Below, one piece after another: positions 19,911-29,047 of a stretch of DNA of 64,000 nt (positions within the stretch are counted from its first letter, which is position 1; each line of letters opens with the position of its first letter). The translations under genes were made by a program, and so were the position numbers. Origin of the DNA: an uncultured Novosphingobium sp. GTDB lineage: Bacteria > Pseudomonadota > Alphaproteobacteria > Sphingomonadales > Sphingomonadaceae. The notes beneath the pieces were generated by a model. The model was not told where the DNA came from, did not search any database, and saw nothing but the letters and a program-made list of their open reading frames with translations. The DNA lies in contig CAMPHR010000011.1 of the NCBI GenBank assembly GCA_946886075.1, positions 17,569 to 81,568 of the forward strand, given 5' to 3'.

Positions 19911-21861
19911 GCGCATTGGACAGCGCATGTGACAGGCCCATCAGCGTATAGGGTTTCCGCAGCACCTCATGACCGCCAAAATCGGTACCTTCGGCAATGT
20001 CGCCAGCATAGCCGGTGACGAACAGCACCGGGAGGCTGGCAAAGGCAGGGGGGAGGGTGCGCACCATCTCCGGGCCAGTCATGTCTGGCATCAACACGTC
20101 GCTCATGATCAGGCCGATGTCCCCATGGCTGGTCAGCAGCTTCGCCGCCTTTGACGGATGATCGCAGGCAACGGGCAAGTGGCCGAGCTCCGCCAACGCC
20201 GACATGGTCTGGTTAAGCACGCGCGGATCATCTTCCACCACCAGGATGCGGGTGGGCGGATGCAACACCGGTTCGCCCTCTGGCAGTGACTGATCGGCGT
20301 CAGCGGCATTTTCCACGCCCAGTTTTCGGGGCAGGTAGATATGCACGCACGTTCCTTCGCCCGGCTCGGACTTGATGCGGATTTCGCCCTGGCTCTGCCG
20401 CACGAATCCGAAGATCTGGCTGAGGCCAAGACCCGTTCCCTTGCCGACCGGCTTGGTCGTAAAGAATGGTTCGAACACGCGCGCCAACACATCCGGGCTC
20501 ATGCCGCAACCATCGTCCTTGACGCTCAGCGTGACATATTCGCCCTCTGCGCAGTCGCCGATCTCGTTATCCGACAGATGCGCCTGGCCTGTGCGGATCA
20601 ACAGCCGCCCACGCCCCTCCATCGCGTCGCGCGCATTGACGCACAGGTTCAGGATCGCGTTTTCCATCTGATGCTGATCGACGAAAATGTGCCAGCCCTT
20701 CGCCTGTTTCTCGATCGACACGGTGATTTGGTCGCCGATCGACCGGTCGATGAGTTCCCCCATGCCGCCGACAAGCGTGTCGAGATCGACGGGGCTGGGC
20801 AGCAGTGGCTCTGACCGGGCAAAAGCAAGCAGGCGGCGGGTCAACGCAGCAGCGCGGTTCGCGCCTTCCATTGCATTGTCCAAGTGCCGGGCCGCCTCCT
20901 GAGGCTTGAGCCGCAGCCTGCGCTTTGCCAGTTCCAATCCGCCAACGACCACAGCCAGCATATTGTTGAAGTCATGGGCAATTCCGCCGGTCAGCTGCCC
21001 TACCGCGTCCATCTTCTGCATCTGGCGCAGATTTTCCTCCACGGCCGCGCGCTCGGCCGTTTCGTTCTTCAACTGCTCATAGGCATCCGACAGTTCGGCG
21101 GTCCGCGCCGCGACAGCTTCCTCCAGCCGATCGGCGCGTTCCGCCTCTGCTTCTGCCATCCGCCGTGCCATGCGCCGCTCACTATAAGCGGCATTGGCGA
21201 CCCACAGCGCGAACAGAACGCATACCAGCAGCACCAGCCCGAACAGCCTGGATGTGCGATCGACAAATTGAGTTCGGTTGCCTGCGAGCTTCACCGCCAG
21301 ACTGCGCTCCTGCAGCCGGGCATTCTCCGCTTGGATCACGCGATCGAGCAGCGCCGTAATATGCTTCAGGTCCTCCGACCTGCCCGCCCGGTGAAACTGC
21401 GCGAGCGCCGCCATCTTCTGGTCGTAGGTCGTGCGCAGGCCAATTTCGCTCAGCGTCTTGCCGCGCTGTTCGAACGCCTTTTGCAACTCCCGCACATTGG
21501 CGCGCTGCCACCCCGACCGGCGGGTCGCATAGTTCAACAGCTTGAGCTGGCTGGACGCAGTGCGCCATTGATCCTGGAAAAGGCGGCCAACATCTGGGTC
21601 AAGGCTGATGACATAGCGCGCCAAGGTCACTTCGGCGCGTGCGGTCTTGGCCTCGAACGCACGGGCCAGAGCGATGATTTCAAAACTGCGGCGTTGTTCC
21701 TGCAGCGCACGCTCATGATCGCGGGACGCATTGCTGGCGCTGTAGAGCAGGGTGCCAAGCGACCCGATGAGCAATATCACAAGGACCAGCGGAAGGGAGC
21801 GTCGCATCGTCGCGCGCCAGCCAGAATCCTGATCATCCATGTAATAGCTGTCTGCCATCAA
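19867..21861 (-). CDS. Membrane hybrid histidine kinase with C-terminal receiver domain
   Basis: 664 residues. Membrane segment 1 (about 22-42) and segment 2 (about 212-232) bracket a periplasmic helical region resembling CHASE3. A coiled coil (about 235-285) leads to the H-box GGIAHDFNNML (His near 296). The ATPase domain has NAILNLCVNARDAM, DDGCGM and GKGTGLGLSQ. The receiver (about 540-655) has VVEDD and the phosphoacceptor region MSDVLMPDMTG. No DNA-binding output is present. A dedicated response regulator is not adjacent, so targets are unknown. The 3' end overlaps the convergent gene at 19026. Confidence 0.9.
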   Translation of the reverse strand: MMADSYYMDDQDSGWRATMRRSLPLVLVILLIGSLGTLLYSASNASRDHERALQEQRRSFEIIALARAFEAKTARAEVTLARYVISLDPDVGRLFQDQWRTASSQLKLLNYATRRSGWQRANVRELQKAFEQRGKTLSEIGLRTTYDQKMAALAQFHRAGRSEDLKHITALLDRVIQAENARLQERSLAVKLAGNRTQFVDRTSRLFGLVLLVCVLFALWVANAAYSERRMARRMAEAEAERADRLEEAVAARTAELSDAYEQLKNETAERAAVEENLRQMQKMDAVGQLTGGIAHDFNNMLAVVVGGLELAKRRLRLKPQEAARHLDNAMEGANRAAALTRRLLAFARSEPLLPSPVDLDTLVGGMGELIDRSIGDQITVSIEKQAKGWHIFVDQHQMENAILNLCVNARDAMEGRGRLLIRTGQAHLSDNEIGDCAEGEYVTLSVKDDGCGMSPDVLARVFEPFFTTKPVGKGTGLGLSQIFGFVRQSQGEIRIKSEPGEGTCVHIYLPRKLGVENAADADQSLPEGEPVLHPPTRILVVEDDPRVLNQTMSALAELGHLPVACDHPSKAAKLLTSHGDIGLIMSDVLMPDMTGPEMVRTLPPAFASLPVLFVTGYAGDIAEGTDFGGHEVLRKPYTLMGLSHALSNALSGSHHPGTAAAAE

Positions 21862-21983
21862 CCCCTGATCTTAGACGAACAGCATTACAGCGGAAATATC
21901 AAGGCACAAAAGGTTCCGTGCAATCACGCATTTTTTTGTCGCGCGCTGCCTTCCTTTCGCCGATGCAGCAGGCACCGCCGCGA

Positions 21984-23246
21984 TCAGTCGATCGCGCCGG
22001 TGGCCTTACCCGCTGCCTCGAACATGCCGATAATCTGACCTACCTGTTCGTCACTATGCTCCGCGCAAAGCGAACAACGCAGCAGGAAGGTTCCTGCAGG
22101 AGTGGCCGGGGGGCGAGCCATGTTAACGTAAAGCCCCAGTTCCAGCAGCGCCTGCCACATCGCGACCGCCTGAGCCTGGTCGGTCAGGATGACCGCGATA
22201 ATGGCGGATTGCGGTGTTTCCGTGCCGAGCTTGAAGCCAAGATCGGCAAGGCCCTTGTGCAGTCGCTGGCTGTTCTTCCACAGATGCGCGCGTTTTTCGC
22301 CTGCATGCATCAGCTTGCGGATCGACGTCGCAGCGGTCGCGACCACGCTCGGCGGCAGGGAGGCGGTGAACACGTAGGGGCGGCAGACGAGGCGCAGCAC
22401 TTCGAACTTGGGGTGGTTCGATACGCAGAATCCGCCGACCGTTCCAACCGATTTGGAGAAGGTGCCGACCACGAAATCGACATCTTGTTCGACGCCCTGC
22501 TCTTCATAAACGCCGCGGCCATTCGCGCCGAAAAAGCCCATGCCGTGCGCTTCATCGACCAGGATCATGCAATTGGGATGCTTGCGCACCGCCGCCACCA
22601 TTTCGGGCAGCGGAGCGACATCGCCCAGCATCGAGTAGACGCCTTCCAGAACCACCAGCTTCTGCGCATCCGCAGGCAAGCGGCCGAGGCGCTTGTCCAG
22701 ATCCTCGACGCTGTTGTGGCGGAAGCGGACGATTTCCGCATCGCCCAGGAAACAGCCATCATAGATTGACGCATGGCTGTCCGCGTCCAGAACGACATAG
22801 TCGCCCCGTCCGGCCAGCGTCGAAATCATGCCGAGATTGGCCTGATAACCGGTCGAAAAGACCATGGCGCCGGATGTGCCGTAAAATTCCTTCAGCGCGT
22901 CTTCGACTTCCTTATGCCCCTGATAGGTGCCGTTCAGCACGCGGCTGCCGGTGGTTCCTGCGCCAAATTCATCGAGCGCCTTCTTGCCAGCCGCCACGAC
23001 GTCGGGGTCGAATGTCATGCCCATATAGTTATAGGTGCCGAGCAGGATCGTGTCCTTGCCCTTGATCACCGCCTGGGTGGGCGACTTTACCTCATCCATG
23101 ACGATCGCGAACGGATCGCGCACGCCCGTCGCCAGCAGCGCCTCACGCTCGGCAATCAGCGGATCGAATTTGGAAAAAAGATCGCGCGCGTCCGCGACTT
23201 CAGCAGGCGTATGGGCGTCAGTGGCGGTCTCTACGGCATCGGTCAT
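21984..23246 (-). CDS. spt: Serine palmitoyltransferase
   Basis: PLP-dependent alpha-oxoamine synthase that condenses L-serine with palmitoyl-CoA or acyl-ACP to 3-ketodihydrosphingosine, the first step of sphingolipid synthesis. It has 420 residues, the same length as the soluble Sphingomonas enzyme, and is highly similar throughout (for example GTYNYMGMTFDPDV, VLDADSHASIYDGC, MARPPATPAGTFLLRCS). The Schiff-base lysine is in GTFSKSVG near residue 265, and DEAHGMG supplies the cofactor aspartate and histidine. No membrane segment is present. Its neighbour acp (23376) probably delivers acyl groups. Other alpha-oxoamine synthases (KBL, BioF, ALAS) were considered and fit less well. Confidence 0.95.
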   Translation of the reverse strand: MTDAVETATDAHTPAEVADARDLFSKFDPLIAEREALLATGVRDPFAIVMDEVKSPTQAVIKGKDTILLGTYNYMGMTFDPDVVAAGKKALDEFGAGTTGSRVLNGTYQGHKEVEDALKEFYGTSGAMVFSTGYQANLGMISTLAGRGDYVVLDADSHASIYDGCFLGDAEIVRFRHNSVEDLDKRLGRLPADAQKLVVLEGVYSMLGDVAPLPEMVAAVRKHPNCMILVDEAHGMGFFGANGRGVYEEQGVEQDVDFVVGTFSKSVGTVGGFCVSNHPKFEVLRLVCRPYVFTASLPPSVVATAATSIRKLMHAGEKRAHLWKNSQRLHKGLADLGFKLGTETPQSAIIAVILTDQAQAVAMWQALLELGLYVNMARPPATPAGTFLLRCSLCAEHSDEQVGQIIGMFEAAGKATGAID

Positions 23247-23375
23247 CGCATATATCCGTTCGGTTCGAGCAGCATCGAGCAGGTCGAGATGTGTCGGTCG
23301 AGAATGTTTCCCGTCATCTCGATCTCTGGTCCTCGGCGCGCGCGGACCGGTTCGATGCGGACGGGCTAGGCCAGG

Positions 23376-23618
23376 TCAGCCCTTCAACTTGGCTACAGCG
23401 TCCACAAGCTGACCGATATTCTCGATCTCAGCCTGCATGTTCATGGTGATGATGATGTCGAATTCATCCTCGATCGCCGCGACGAAATCCATGACGGTCA
23501 GGCTGTCCCACTCCAGGTCGCCTGCGAAGGTGGTCGCTTCGCTCAGGTCAACGCCCTTCTTGTTGAAAGGAGCGATCTGCGCGGCGATGCTGTCGAAAAT
23601 CTGCTGGCGATCCGTCAT
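23376..23618 (-). CDS. Acyl carrier protein associated with serine palmitoyltransferase
   Basis: 80 residues with start ATG 23618 and the phosphopantetheine serine in LEWDSLTVMDF (Ser39). Acidic helical protein of the ACP fold. A longer upstream reading frame has no ACP homology, so that start was rejected. It lies 129 bp upstream of spt on the same strand. In several sphingolipid-producing bacteria an ACP gene accompanies spt and is thought to supply the acyl substrate. Confidence 0.9.
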   Translation of the reverse strand: MTDRQQIFDSIAAQIAPFNKKGVDLSEATTFAGDLEWDSLTVMDFVAAIEDEFDIIITMNMQAEIENIGQLVDAVAKLKG

Positions 23619-23741
23619 TATCTGTTCAAAGCTTTCCCGTGAAAGGGCGGGTTTTGCCCCCAAGTGCGGCCTTTTGGCAAGGGAATAAGGCGGCAATCGG
23701 GCAGCATCGCGCCCGATTATGGAGCCGCGCCGCGCCCGTTC

Positions 23742-24020
23742 TTACCGGAAATTGTCGGCGTAGGCCTGGATCTTCAGCGTCTTGGGCGGCGTGGGGATGA
23801 AGCTGTAGCCGATCCCATATTTGTCGGCATAGGCCCGCGCCGCGTCGAGCGAGGGGAAGGTCAGCTTCACCTGGCTTTGCGTGTCGCCCGAACCGGCCCA
23901 GCCGGTCAGCGGGTCCGGCTTCTTTGCCTCGCTCGGCGCAAATTCCAGAACCCATTTATCGGTCCGCGCCTTGCCGGACTGGAGGGCGTTCTTCTGAATC
24001 TGATAGATGCGCGCAGCCAT
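23742..24020 (-). CDS. NDUFS4-type NADH dehydrogenase complex I accessory subunit
   Basis: 92 residues. MAARIYQIQKNALQSGKA, DKWVLEF, DPLTGWAGSGDTQSQVKLTF and AYADKYGIGYS match the ETC complex I subunit conserved region (NDUFS4 / 18 kDa subunit). Alphaproteobacteria carry this supernumerary subunit away from the nuo operon. ATG 24020 puts the conserved ARIYQ at the N-terminus; an earlier ATG would add 21 unrelated residues. Confidence 0.88.
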   Translation of the reverse strand: MAARIYQIQKNALQSGKARTDKWVLEFAPSEAKKPDPLTGWAGSGDTQSQVKLTFPSLDAARAYADKYGIGYSFIPTPPKTLKIQAYADNFR

Positions 24021-24079
24021 TAGGGCGTCAAACTCCTGGGAAGGGCGATGGGTCCGTTGCACCAGCGGGCGGGCGGAAG

Positions 24080-26533
24080 TCAAGGCTTGGCGCGGGCATC
24101 GGCGCGTTTGGTGCGCAGTGTGGCCGCAGCGCCAGCCGGATCATCGGGCCAAGGATGCCGCGGATAGCGCCCGCGCATCTCCTTTGCGACCGCGCTCCAA
24201 CTGCCCGCCCAGAAACCCGGCAAGTCGCGCGTCGTCTGGATCGGCCGCCCGGCAGGCGACGTAAGCGACAGGACCAGCGGGATGCGCGCACTGCCGACGA
24301 CCGGATGCTCCGCAAGCCCGAACAGCGCCTGCACCCGCAACTCCACGCGCGGTCCACCTTCGGCCGCATAGTCAATCTCGTGGCTGCTCCCGGCAGGCGA
24401 CTGGAAGGCCGGAGGAGCCAGCCGATCAAGCTGCTGCTTGCCATCCCAGCCGATAATCCCTTCTAGAACGCCGGATAATCGCGAACGGTCGAGGTCGGAC
24501 AAGCGCCGCTTGCCCGCGAGCAGGGGCGCAAGCCACTCGTCGAGCGTCGCCAGCAGCGCAGCATCCGAAAGCGCCTCCACCCCTGCGAAACCAGCCCGCA
24601 TCCGAAGCGATCGCGCTGCGTCGGACCATGGCAGCAGCCCAAGCCCCCCTTGCCTGACGCCGTCCAGAAGAGCCGCGACAACAGCATCCGGATCAGGCCT
24701 GGCGTCCGATCCGGACGAAAGCCGCACCATGCCCAGCCGCCTCTCGCGCAGCGCCTCGATCCCTCCGGTCTCAGCCCGGAACCGCACCGTGCGATGCTCC
24801 TTCACGTGGCTGCTGAACAAGCGCAGCACTTCCGCCTCGCTGATCGGCGCGGCCGAGAGGATGCGCGCGCCCGCCGCGCTTCCCTGCACTTCCCCGACCG
24901 CCAGCCACTCTTCACGCGCTAGTGGGCTCAAGGGATCGAGCCTAAAGCCGCGCCCGCCAACGCTTGCCCACTCCGCGCCATCCGCCGACCGCCGCTTTGC
25001 CACCCGGTCAGGAAAGGCCAGCGCAAGGCAAAGCCCCGCATCATGCTCGCCTGCCGCAGCCCTCTGGCCCGAAGAAACCAGCCCAGCCCACCGCTTGGCC
25101 ATTGCCCGCGCCGCATCGGCCCGCCTCCCGCTTTCCCGTCGCCAGCGCAGCCGCCGTTGCGACAGGTCCACATCCTGCCCGCCGATACCGCGTTCCCCGA
25201 GCAGCACCGCCACCTCCGCCGCGACTGCCGCCAGCCCCAACTCGCCTGCGCGCACCAGCATATGTCCGATCCGAGGCTCCACCGGCAACCGCGCCAGTGC
25301 TTTGCCATGCGCTGTGATCCGCCCATCCTCATCCAGCGCTTGCAGCACCATCAGCCGCTTGCGCGCCTCATCCAGCGCAGGGCGCGGCGGCGGGTCGAGC
25401 CAGTGCAGGCTCGCCGGGTCGCTCACCCCCCACAGCGCGCAGTCGAGCATCAGGCTGGAAAGGTCGCTCTCCAAAATCTCCGGCGGATCGAAGGGCGGCA
25501 TGCCCGCTGTCGCCGCTGCTTCCCACAGCCGATAGGCGACGCCCGGCCGCTGCCGCGCCGCACGCCCCGCGCGCTGGGTCGCCGCCGCCTGGCTCGCCCG
25601 CTCCGTCACCAGCCGCGTCACGCCCGCCGCCCGGTCATAGCGAGGCCGCCGCGACAGGCCGGAGTCGATCACGATCCGCACCCCATCAATCGTCAGGCTG
25701 GTTTCCGCGATCGATGTCGCCAGAATCACCTTGCGCCGCCCCTCCCGAGAGGGACGGATGGCAGCGCGCTGCGTCGCCGGGTCCAGACTGCCGTGCAGTC
25801 GATGCACCTCGACCTCGACCCCGAGCCCCTCCAATCGCGCCGCTGTCCGTTCGATCTCCGCCACGCCGGGCAGGAAGGCCAGCAAGTCGCCCTCCGCCTC
25901 TTCGACCAGGGCTCGCCGCACGGCCCCAGCCATCTCATCCTCTATCCGCTTTTCCGCCGCCCTGCCGATGTGCCGCAACTCCAGCGGCTGTATCCGCCCT
26001 TCGCTCTCCAGCACCGGCGCATCGTCCAGCAACGCTGCAAAGCGTGCCCCATCCAGCGTGGCCGACATTGGCACGATGCGCAGGTCAGGGCGCAGCGCCG
26101 CCTGAGCATCCAGCGCCAGCGCGAGCCCGAAGTCGCTGTCCAAGCTCCGCTCATGCACTTCGTCGAACAGGACCGCCGATATGCCGCCAAGCTCCGGATC
26201 ATCCTGAATGCGGCGGACGAAAATCCCCTCCGTCAGCACCAATATGCGCGTCGCGGCCGACTGTTTGCTGTCCATCCGCGTCGCATAGCCGACGATCCCG
26301 CCCGGCACGCCGCCCATCAGTTCGGCGATCCGCTCGGCCGCCGCGCGGGCAGCCAGCCTGCGTGGCGACAGCAGCAGCACCTGACCCGTGCACCATGGCT
26401 CGTCCAGCAGGGCAGGTGCGACCGCCGTCGTCTTGCCCGCTCCCGGCGGCGCCACCAGCACTGCGCTACTGCGCGCGCGAAGGGCGTCGAGCAACTGGGG
26501 CAAGACATCATGGATCGGCAGCGCGGCGCTCAT
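24080..26533 (-). CDS. hrpB: ATP-dependent helicase HrpB
   Basis: DEAH/RHA-family helicase of 817 residues. Walker A is APPGAGKTT (about 28-36), Walker B FDEVHERSLD, motif III SATLDG, and the helicase C block ATSIAETSLTI then QRAGRAAR. The C-terminal HrpB-specific region is visible (for example LLPWSDAARSLRMRAGF). ATG 26533 begins the usual SAALPI start. A GTG at 26605 overlapping the upstream permease stop (GTGA) would add 24 residues and is an alternative. Its cellular role is poorly defined in general. Confidence 0.92.
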   Translation of the reverse strand: MSAALPIHDVLPQLLDALRARSSAVLVAPPGAGKTTAVAPALLDEPWCTGQVLLLSPRRLAARAAAERIAELMGGVPGGIVGYATRMDSKQSAATRILVLTEGIFVRRIQDDPELGGISAVLFDEVHERSLDSDFGLALALDAQAALRPDLRIVPMSATLDGARFAALLDDAPVLESEGRIQPLELRHIGRAAEKRIEDEMAGAVRRALVEEAEGDLLAFLPGVAEIERTAARLEGLGVEVEVHRLHGSLDPATQRAAIRPSREGRRKVILATSIAETSLTIDGVRIVIDSGLSRRPRYDRAAGVTRLVTERASQAAATQRAGRAARQRPGVAYRLWEAAATAGMPPFDPPEILESDLSSLMLDCALWGVSDPASLHWLDPPPRPALDEARKRLMVLQALDEDGRITAHGKALARLPVEPRIGHMLVRAGELGLAAVAAEVAVLLGERGIGGQDVDLSQRRLRWRRESGRRADAARAMAKRWAGLVSSGQRAAAGEHDAGLCLALAFPDRVAKRRSADGAEWASVGGRGFRLDPLSPLAREEWLAVGEVQGSAAGARILSAAPISEAEVLRLFSSHVKEHRTVRFRAETGGIEALRERRLGMVRLSSGSDARPDPDAVVAALLDGVRQGGLGLLPWSDAARSLRMRAGFAGVEALSDAALLATLDEWLAPLLAGKRRLSDLDRSRLSGVLEGIIGWDGKQQLDRLAPPAFQSPAGSSHEIDYAAEGGPRVELRVQALFGLAEHPVVGSARIPLVLSLTSPAGRPIQTTRDLPGFWAGSWSAVAKEMRGRYPRHPWPDDPAGAAATLRTKRADARAKP

Positions 26534-26601
26534 GCCAGTCCTGTCGCGCCAATCGGGGGCCGGTGCAATCCCACTATGTGAAGGCGAGCCCTGCCCAAGT
26601 T

Positions 26602-27387
26602 TCACCCGAACAACAGCCTGTGGACCGGGTTATCAGAGTCGAGCAGCATCTTCGCCGTCAGCCCCAGCGACATGATGATCAACAGCGGCCGTATCAGCTT
26701 GCTGCCGAACCGCATGGCCAGACGTGATCCAATCTGGCTCCCCGTGATGCTACCCACTGCCATGGCCAGGCCAGCAACCCAGACGACATGACCACCCACT
26801 ATCAGCGTCAACAGCCCCGCCACATTGCTGGCGAGGTTCGCCGCCTTTGTCTGAGCCGTCGCCCGGACCAGGCCCAATCCACCCAGCGCGAGGAAGATCG
26901 TCGTGTAAAAGGCGCCAGCGCCCGGGCCGAAAAATCCATCGTAAAAGCCGATGAGGCCGATCAGCAGGCTCAATCCTGCCAATCCCAAGCGGCTGTGCCG
27001 ATCCATCTCGCTGATACGGGGTGAGAAGGTGAAATAGCCCGCCAGCAGGATCAGCAGTGCGGGCATTAATCCGGCCAAAATCCCCGGATCGACCCGTTGG
27101 ATCAACCAGGCACCGCCCACTGACCCGACGAACGCCGCGATGATCGGCCAGCGATAGGCTTTCAGGTCCATATGCCCCGCGCGCGCGTAGGCGACGCATG
27201 CGCCGAAAGTGCCCAGCGATGATTGCAGCTTGTTGGTGCCCACGGCTGCAACCGGCGGCACGCCTGCTGCCAACAAGGCGGGGAGGGAGATCAACCCGCC
27301 GCCTCCTGCCATCGCATCGATGCACCCGGAAATCAAAGCCGCCGCCATCAGGAAGGCCAGGCTTTCAGGAGACAGGATGATGTCCAT
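26602..27387 (-). CDS. TSUP family (TauE/SafE) membrane permease
   Basis: 261 residues with about eight hydrophobic segments. The family repeat starts with AAALISGCIDAMAGGGGLISLPALLAAG and GTNKLQSS, and the second half repeats it with GFYDGFFGPGAGAFYT. Substrates of this family include sulfite, sulfonates and other small organic anions. It probably shares an mRNA with hrpB, given the four-base overlap with a possible hrpB GTG start. Confidence 0.9.
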   Translation of the reverse strand: MDIILSPESLAFLMAAALISGCIDAMAGGGGLISLPALLAAGVPPVAAVGTNKLQSSLGTFGACVAYARAGHMDLKAYRWPIIAAFVGSVGGAWLIQRVDPGILAGLMPALLILLAGYFTFSPRISEMDRHSRLGLAGLSLLIGLIGFYDGFFGPGAGAFYTTIFLALGGLGLVRATAQTKAANLASNVAGLLTLIVGGHVVWVAGLAMAVGSITGSQIGSRLAMRFGSKLIRPLLIIMSLGLTAKMLLDSDNPVHRLLFG

Positions 27388-27471
27388 GCGGGTCCGCTCT
27401 TGCCTTCGCCGCGTCCCTCAAATGGGACGACAGGCGCCTCTACGTCCCGACGATCGCCGTGCGGGGTTCCC

Positions 27472-28536
27472 TTAATAGGCGCGGGCGATGGCGAACTCGA
27501 CGGCCTCGGTCAAAGCAGCCTTGGCCTTGCCTGTATCGAACATGCCCAGCGCATCGATCGCGCGTTGGCCATAGAGCCGCGCCCGTGCAAGCGTGTCATC
27601 AATCGCACCGGTCTTGCGCAGCAATCCGGTGGCATGCGCCAGATCCACATCGCTTATCCGGTTGCCCGCGATGGCCTGCTTCCAAAAGGCGCGGTCGTCC
27701 TCAGACCCGCGTGCATAGGCGAGGATAACGGGTAGCGTCACCTTGCCGTCGCGGAAATCGTCGCCTGCGTCCTTGCCCATGGTCGCGCCGTCCGATTCAT
27801 AATCGATCGCGTCATCGATCAGCTGGAATGCGATGCCAAGGTTCCGCCCATAGACGTCCAGCGCCTTTTCCTCGGCTTCGTCCCTGTCCGCGACCACTGC
27901 GGATATGCGGCAGGCGGCGGCGAACAGCGCGGCCGTCTTGGCGCCGATGATGTCCAGATATTGTTCTTCGCTGGTATCGATGCGCCGCTGGGCCGTCAGC
28001 TGGTTGACTTCGCCCTCTGCGATCACCGCCGATGCGTTCGACAGGATTTTGAGGACCTTGAGCGATTCCGCTTCGACCATCAGTTCGAACGCGCGGGAGA
28101 AAAGGAAATCGCCGACTAGAACGCTGGCGCTGTTGCCCCAGATGATATTGGCCGTTTTGCGGCCCCGGCGCAGGCCTGAGCCATCGACTACATCATCATG
28201 CAACAGCGTCGCCGTGTGGATGAACTCGACCGCCGCCGCCAGCTTATAGTGGCGGCTGCCCGCATAGCCGACCAGCTGGGCGCAGGCGAGGGTCAGCATC
28301 GGGCGCATCCGCTTGCCGCCACCCGCGATCAGGTGGCCTGCGAGCTCGGGGATCAGCGGAATGCGCGACTGCATTCGATCCAGGATCACCGCATTGACCT
28401 GGTTCATGCCGTCGGCGACCAGCGCCATCATGGGGGTGAGCGAAGGCGCGCCGTTGGTGCGGCCGATGGGGTGGACATTGCCGGACAGTGGGCCGGAGAT
28501 TGGGCCGGAGGAGGGGCCGGAGGCTGGTGCGGTCAT
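27472..28536 (-). CDS. ispB: Polyprenyl diphosphate synthase (quinone side-chain)
   Basis: Trans-prenyltransferase that extends FPP to the C40-C50 chain of ubiquinone. The first aspartate-rich motif is LLHDDVVD, and the second is LIDDAIDYESD. GGGKRMRPML is the conserved IPP-binding segment. It has 354 residues from ATG 28536, with an in-frame ATG at 28560 upstream. The N-terminus carries three SGP/LSG units (residues about 6-19) that look low-complexity. Chain length cannot be told from the sequence alone; sphingomonads usually make Q10. Confidence 0.9.
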   Translation of the reverse strand: MTAPASGPSSGPISGPLSGNVHPIGRTNGAPSLTPMMALVADGMNQVNAVILDRMQSRIPLIPELAGHLIAGGGKRMRPMLTLACAQLVGYAGSRHYKLAAAVEFIHTATLLHDDVVDGSGLRRGRKTANIIWGNSASVLVGDFLFSRAFELMVEAESLKVLKILSNASAVIAEGEVNQLTAQRRIDTSEEQYLDIIGAKTAALFAAACRISAVVADRDEAEEKALDVYGRNLGIAFQLIDDAIDYESDGATMGKDAGDDFRDGKVTLPVILAYARGSEDDRAFWKQAIAGNRISDVDLAHATGLLRKTGAIDDTLARARLYGQRAIDALGMFDTGKAKAALTEAVEFAIARAY

Positions 28537-28634
28537 GACCCGGCCCATGTGGCGGTGCAAAATGCAGATAGCAAGCGGGAATAGCTTGCACAGCGCGCCG
28601 GATGGGGCAAAAAGCGCGCGGATATTCGGAAGGA

Positions 28635-28919
28635 ATGAGCGTGGACGACACTTTGAAGCGGTATCGCGAGAGCATCGACAATATCGACGCCGCGCTCGTG
28701 TTCATGCTCGCCGAGCGCTTCAAGATCACGCAGGCGGTCGGCGAATATAAGGCGACGCACGACCTGCCGCCCGCCGATCCGGGCCGTGAGGAACGACAGA
28801 TCAGCCGCCTCCGTCAGCTCGCGACAGACGCCAATCTAAATCCTGATTTCACCGAGAAATTCCTGCGTTTCATCATCGACGAAGTGATCCGCCATCACGA
28901 ACGGCTACGGGACGCTTGA
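28635..28919 (+). CDS. Chorismate mutase, AroQ class
   Basis: 94-residue all-helical AroQ mutase that converts chorismate to prephenate for Phe/Tyr synthesis. LKRYRESIDNIDAALVFMLAERFKIT is the first helix with the catalytic Arg. VGEYKATHDLPPADPGREE supplies Lys and Arg, and the final helix contains RFIIDEVIRHHERL. ATG 28635 is preceded by AAGGA at good spacing. An upstream ATG at 28602 is less likely. It is divergent from ispB. Confidence 0.9.
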   Translation: MSVDDTLKRYRESIDNIDAALVFMLAERFKITQAVGEYKATHDLPPADPGREERQISRLRQLATDANLNPDFTEKFLRFIIDEVIRHHERLRDA

Positions 28920-28976
28920 CGCGCGCACGTACAGCGGGTCGCTTCCTCATATGAATAGCACCTGCCATCTTATCAC

Positions 28977-29010
28977 CGTTCGCCCTGAGCCTGTCGAAGG
29001 GCTTCACTTC
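28977..29010. repeat. Copy of the CCCTGAGCCTGTCGAAGG repeat arm
   Basis: CGTTCGCCCTGAGCCTGTCG is one arm of the dispersed palindromic element, here between chorismate mutase and the EamA transporter gene. Confidence 0.75.
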
Positions 29011-29047
29011 GTTCTCACAAGATGACGGGTCGAAAAGGTGTGCCCCT

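Noticed and set aside
20884..22038. 384-residue plus-strand ORF across the kinase
   Set aside because: Antisense to a gene with all histidine-kinase motifs.
25043..26581. 512-residue plus-strand ORF inside hrpB
   Set aside because: Shadow of hrpB; Arg/Pro/His-rich with no recognisable motifs.
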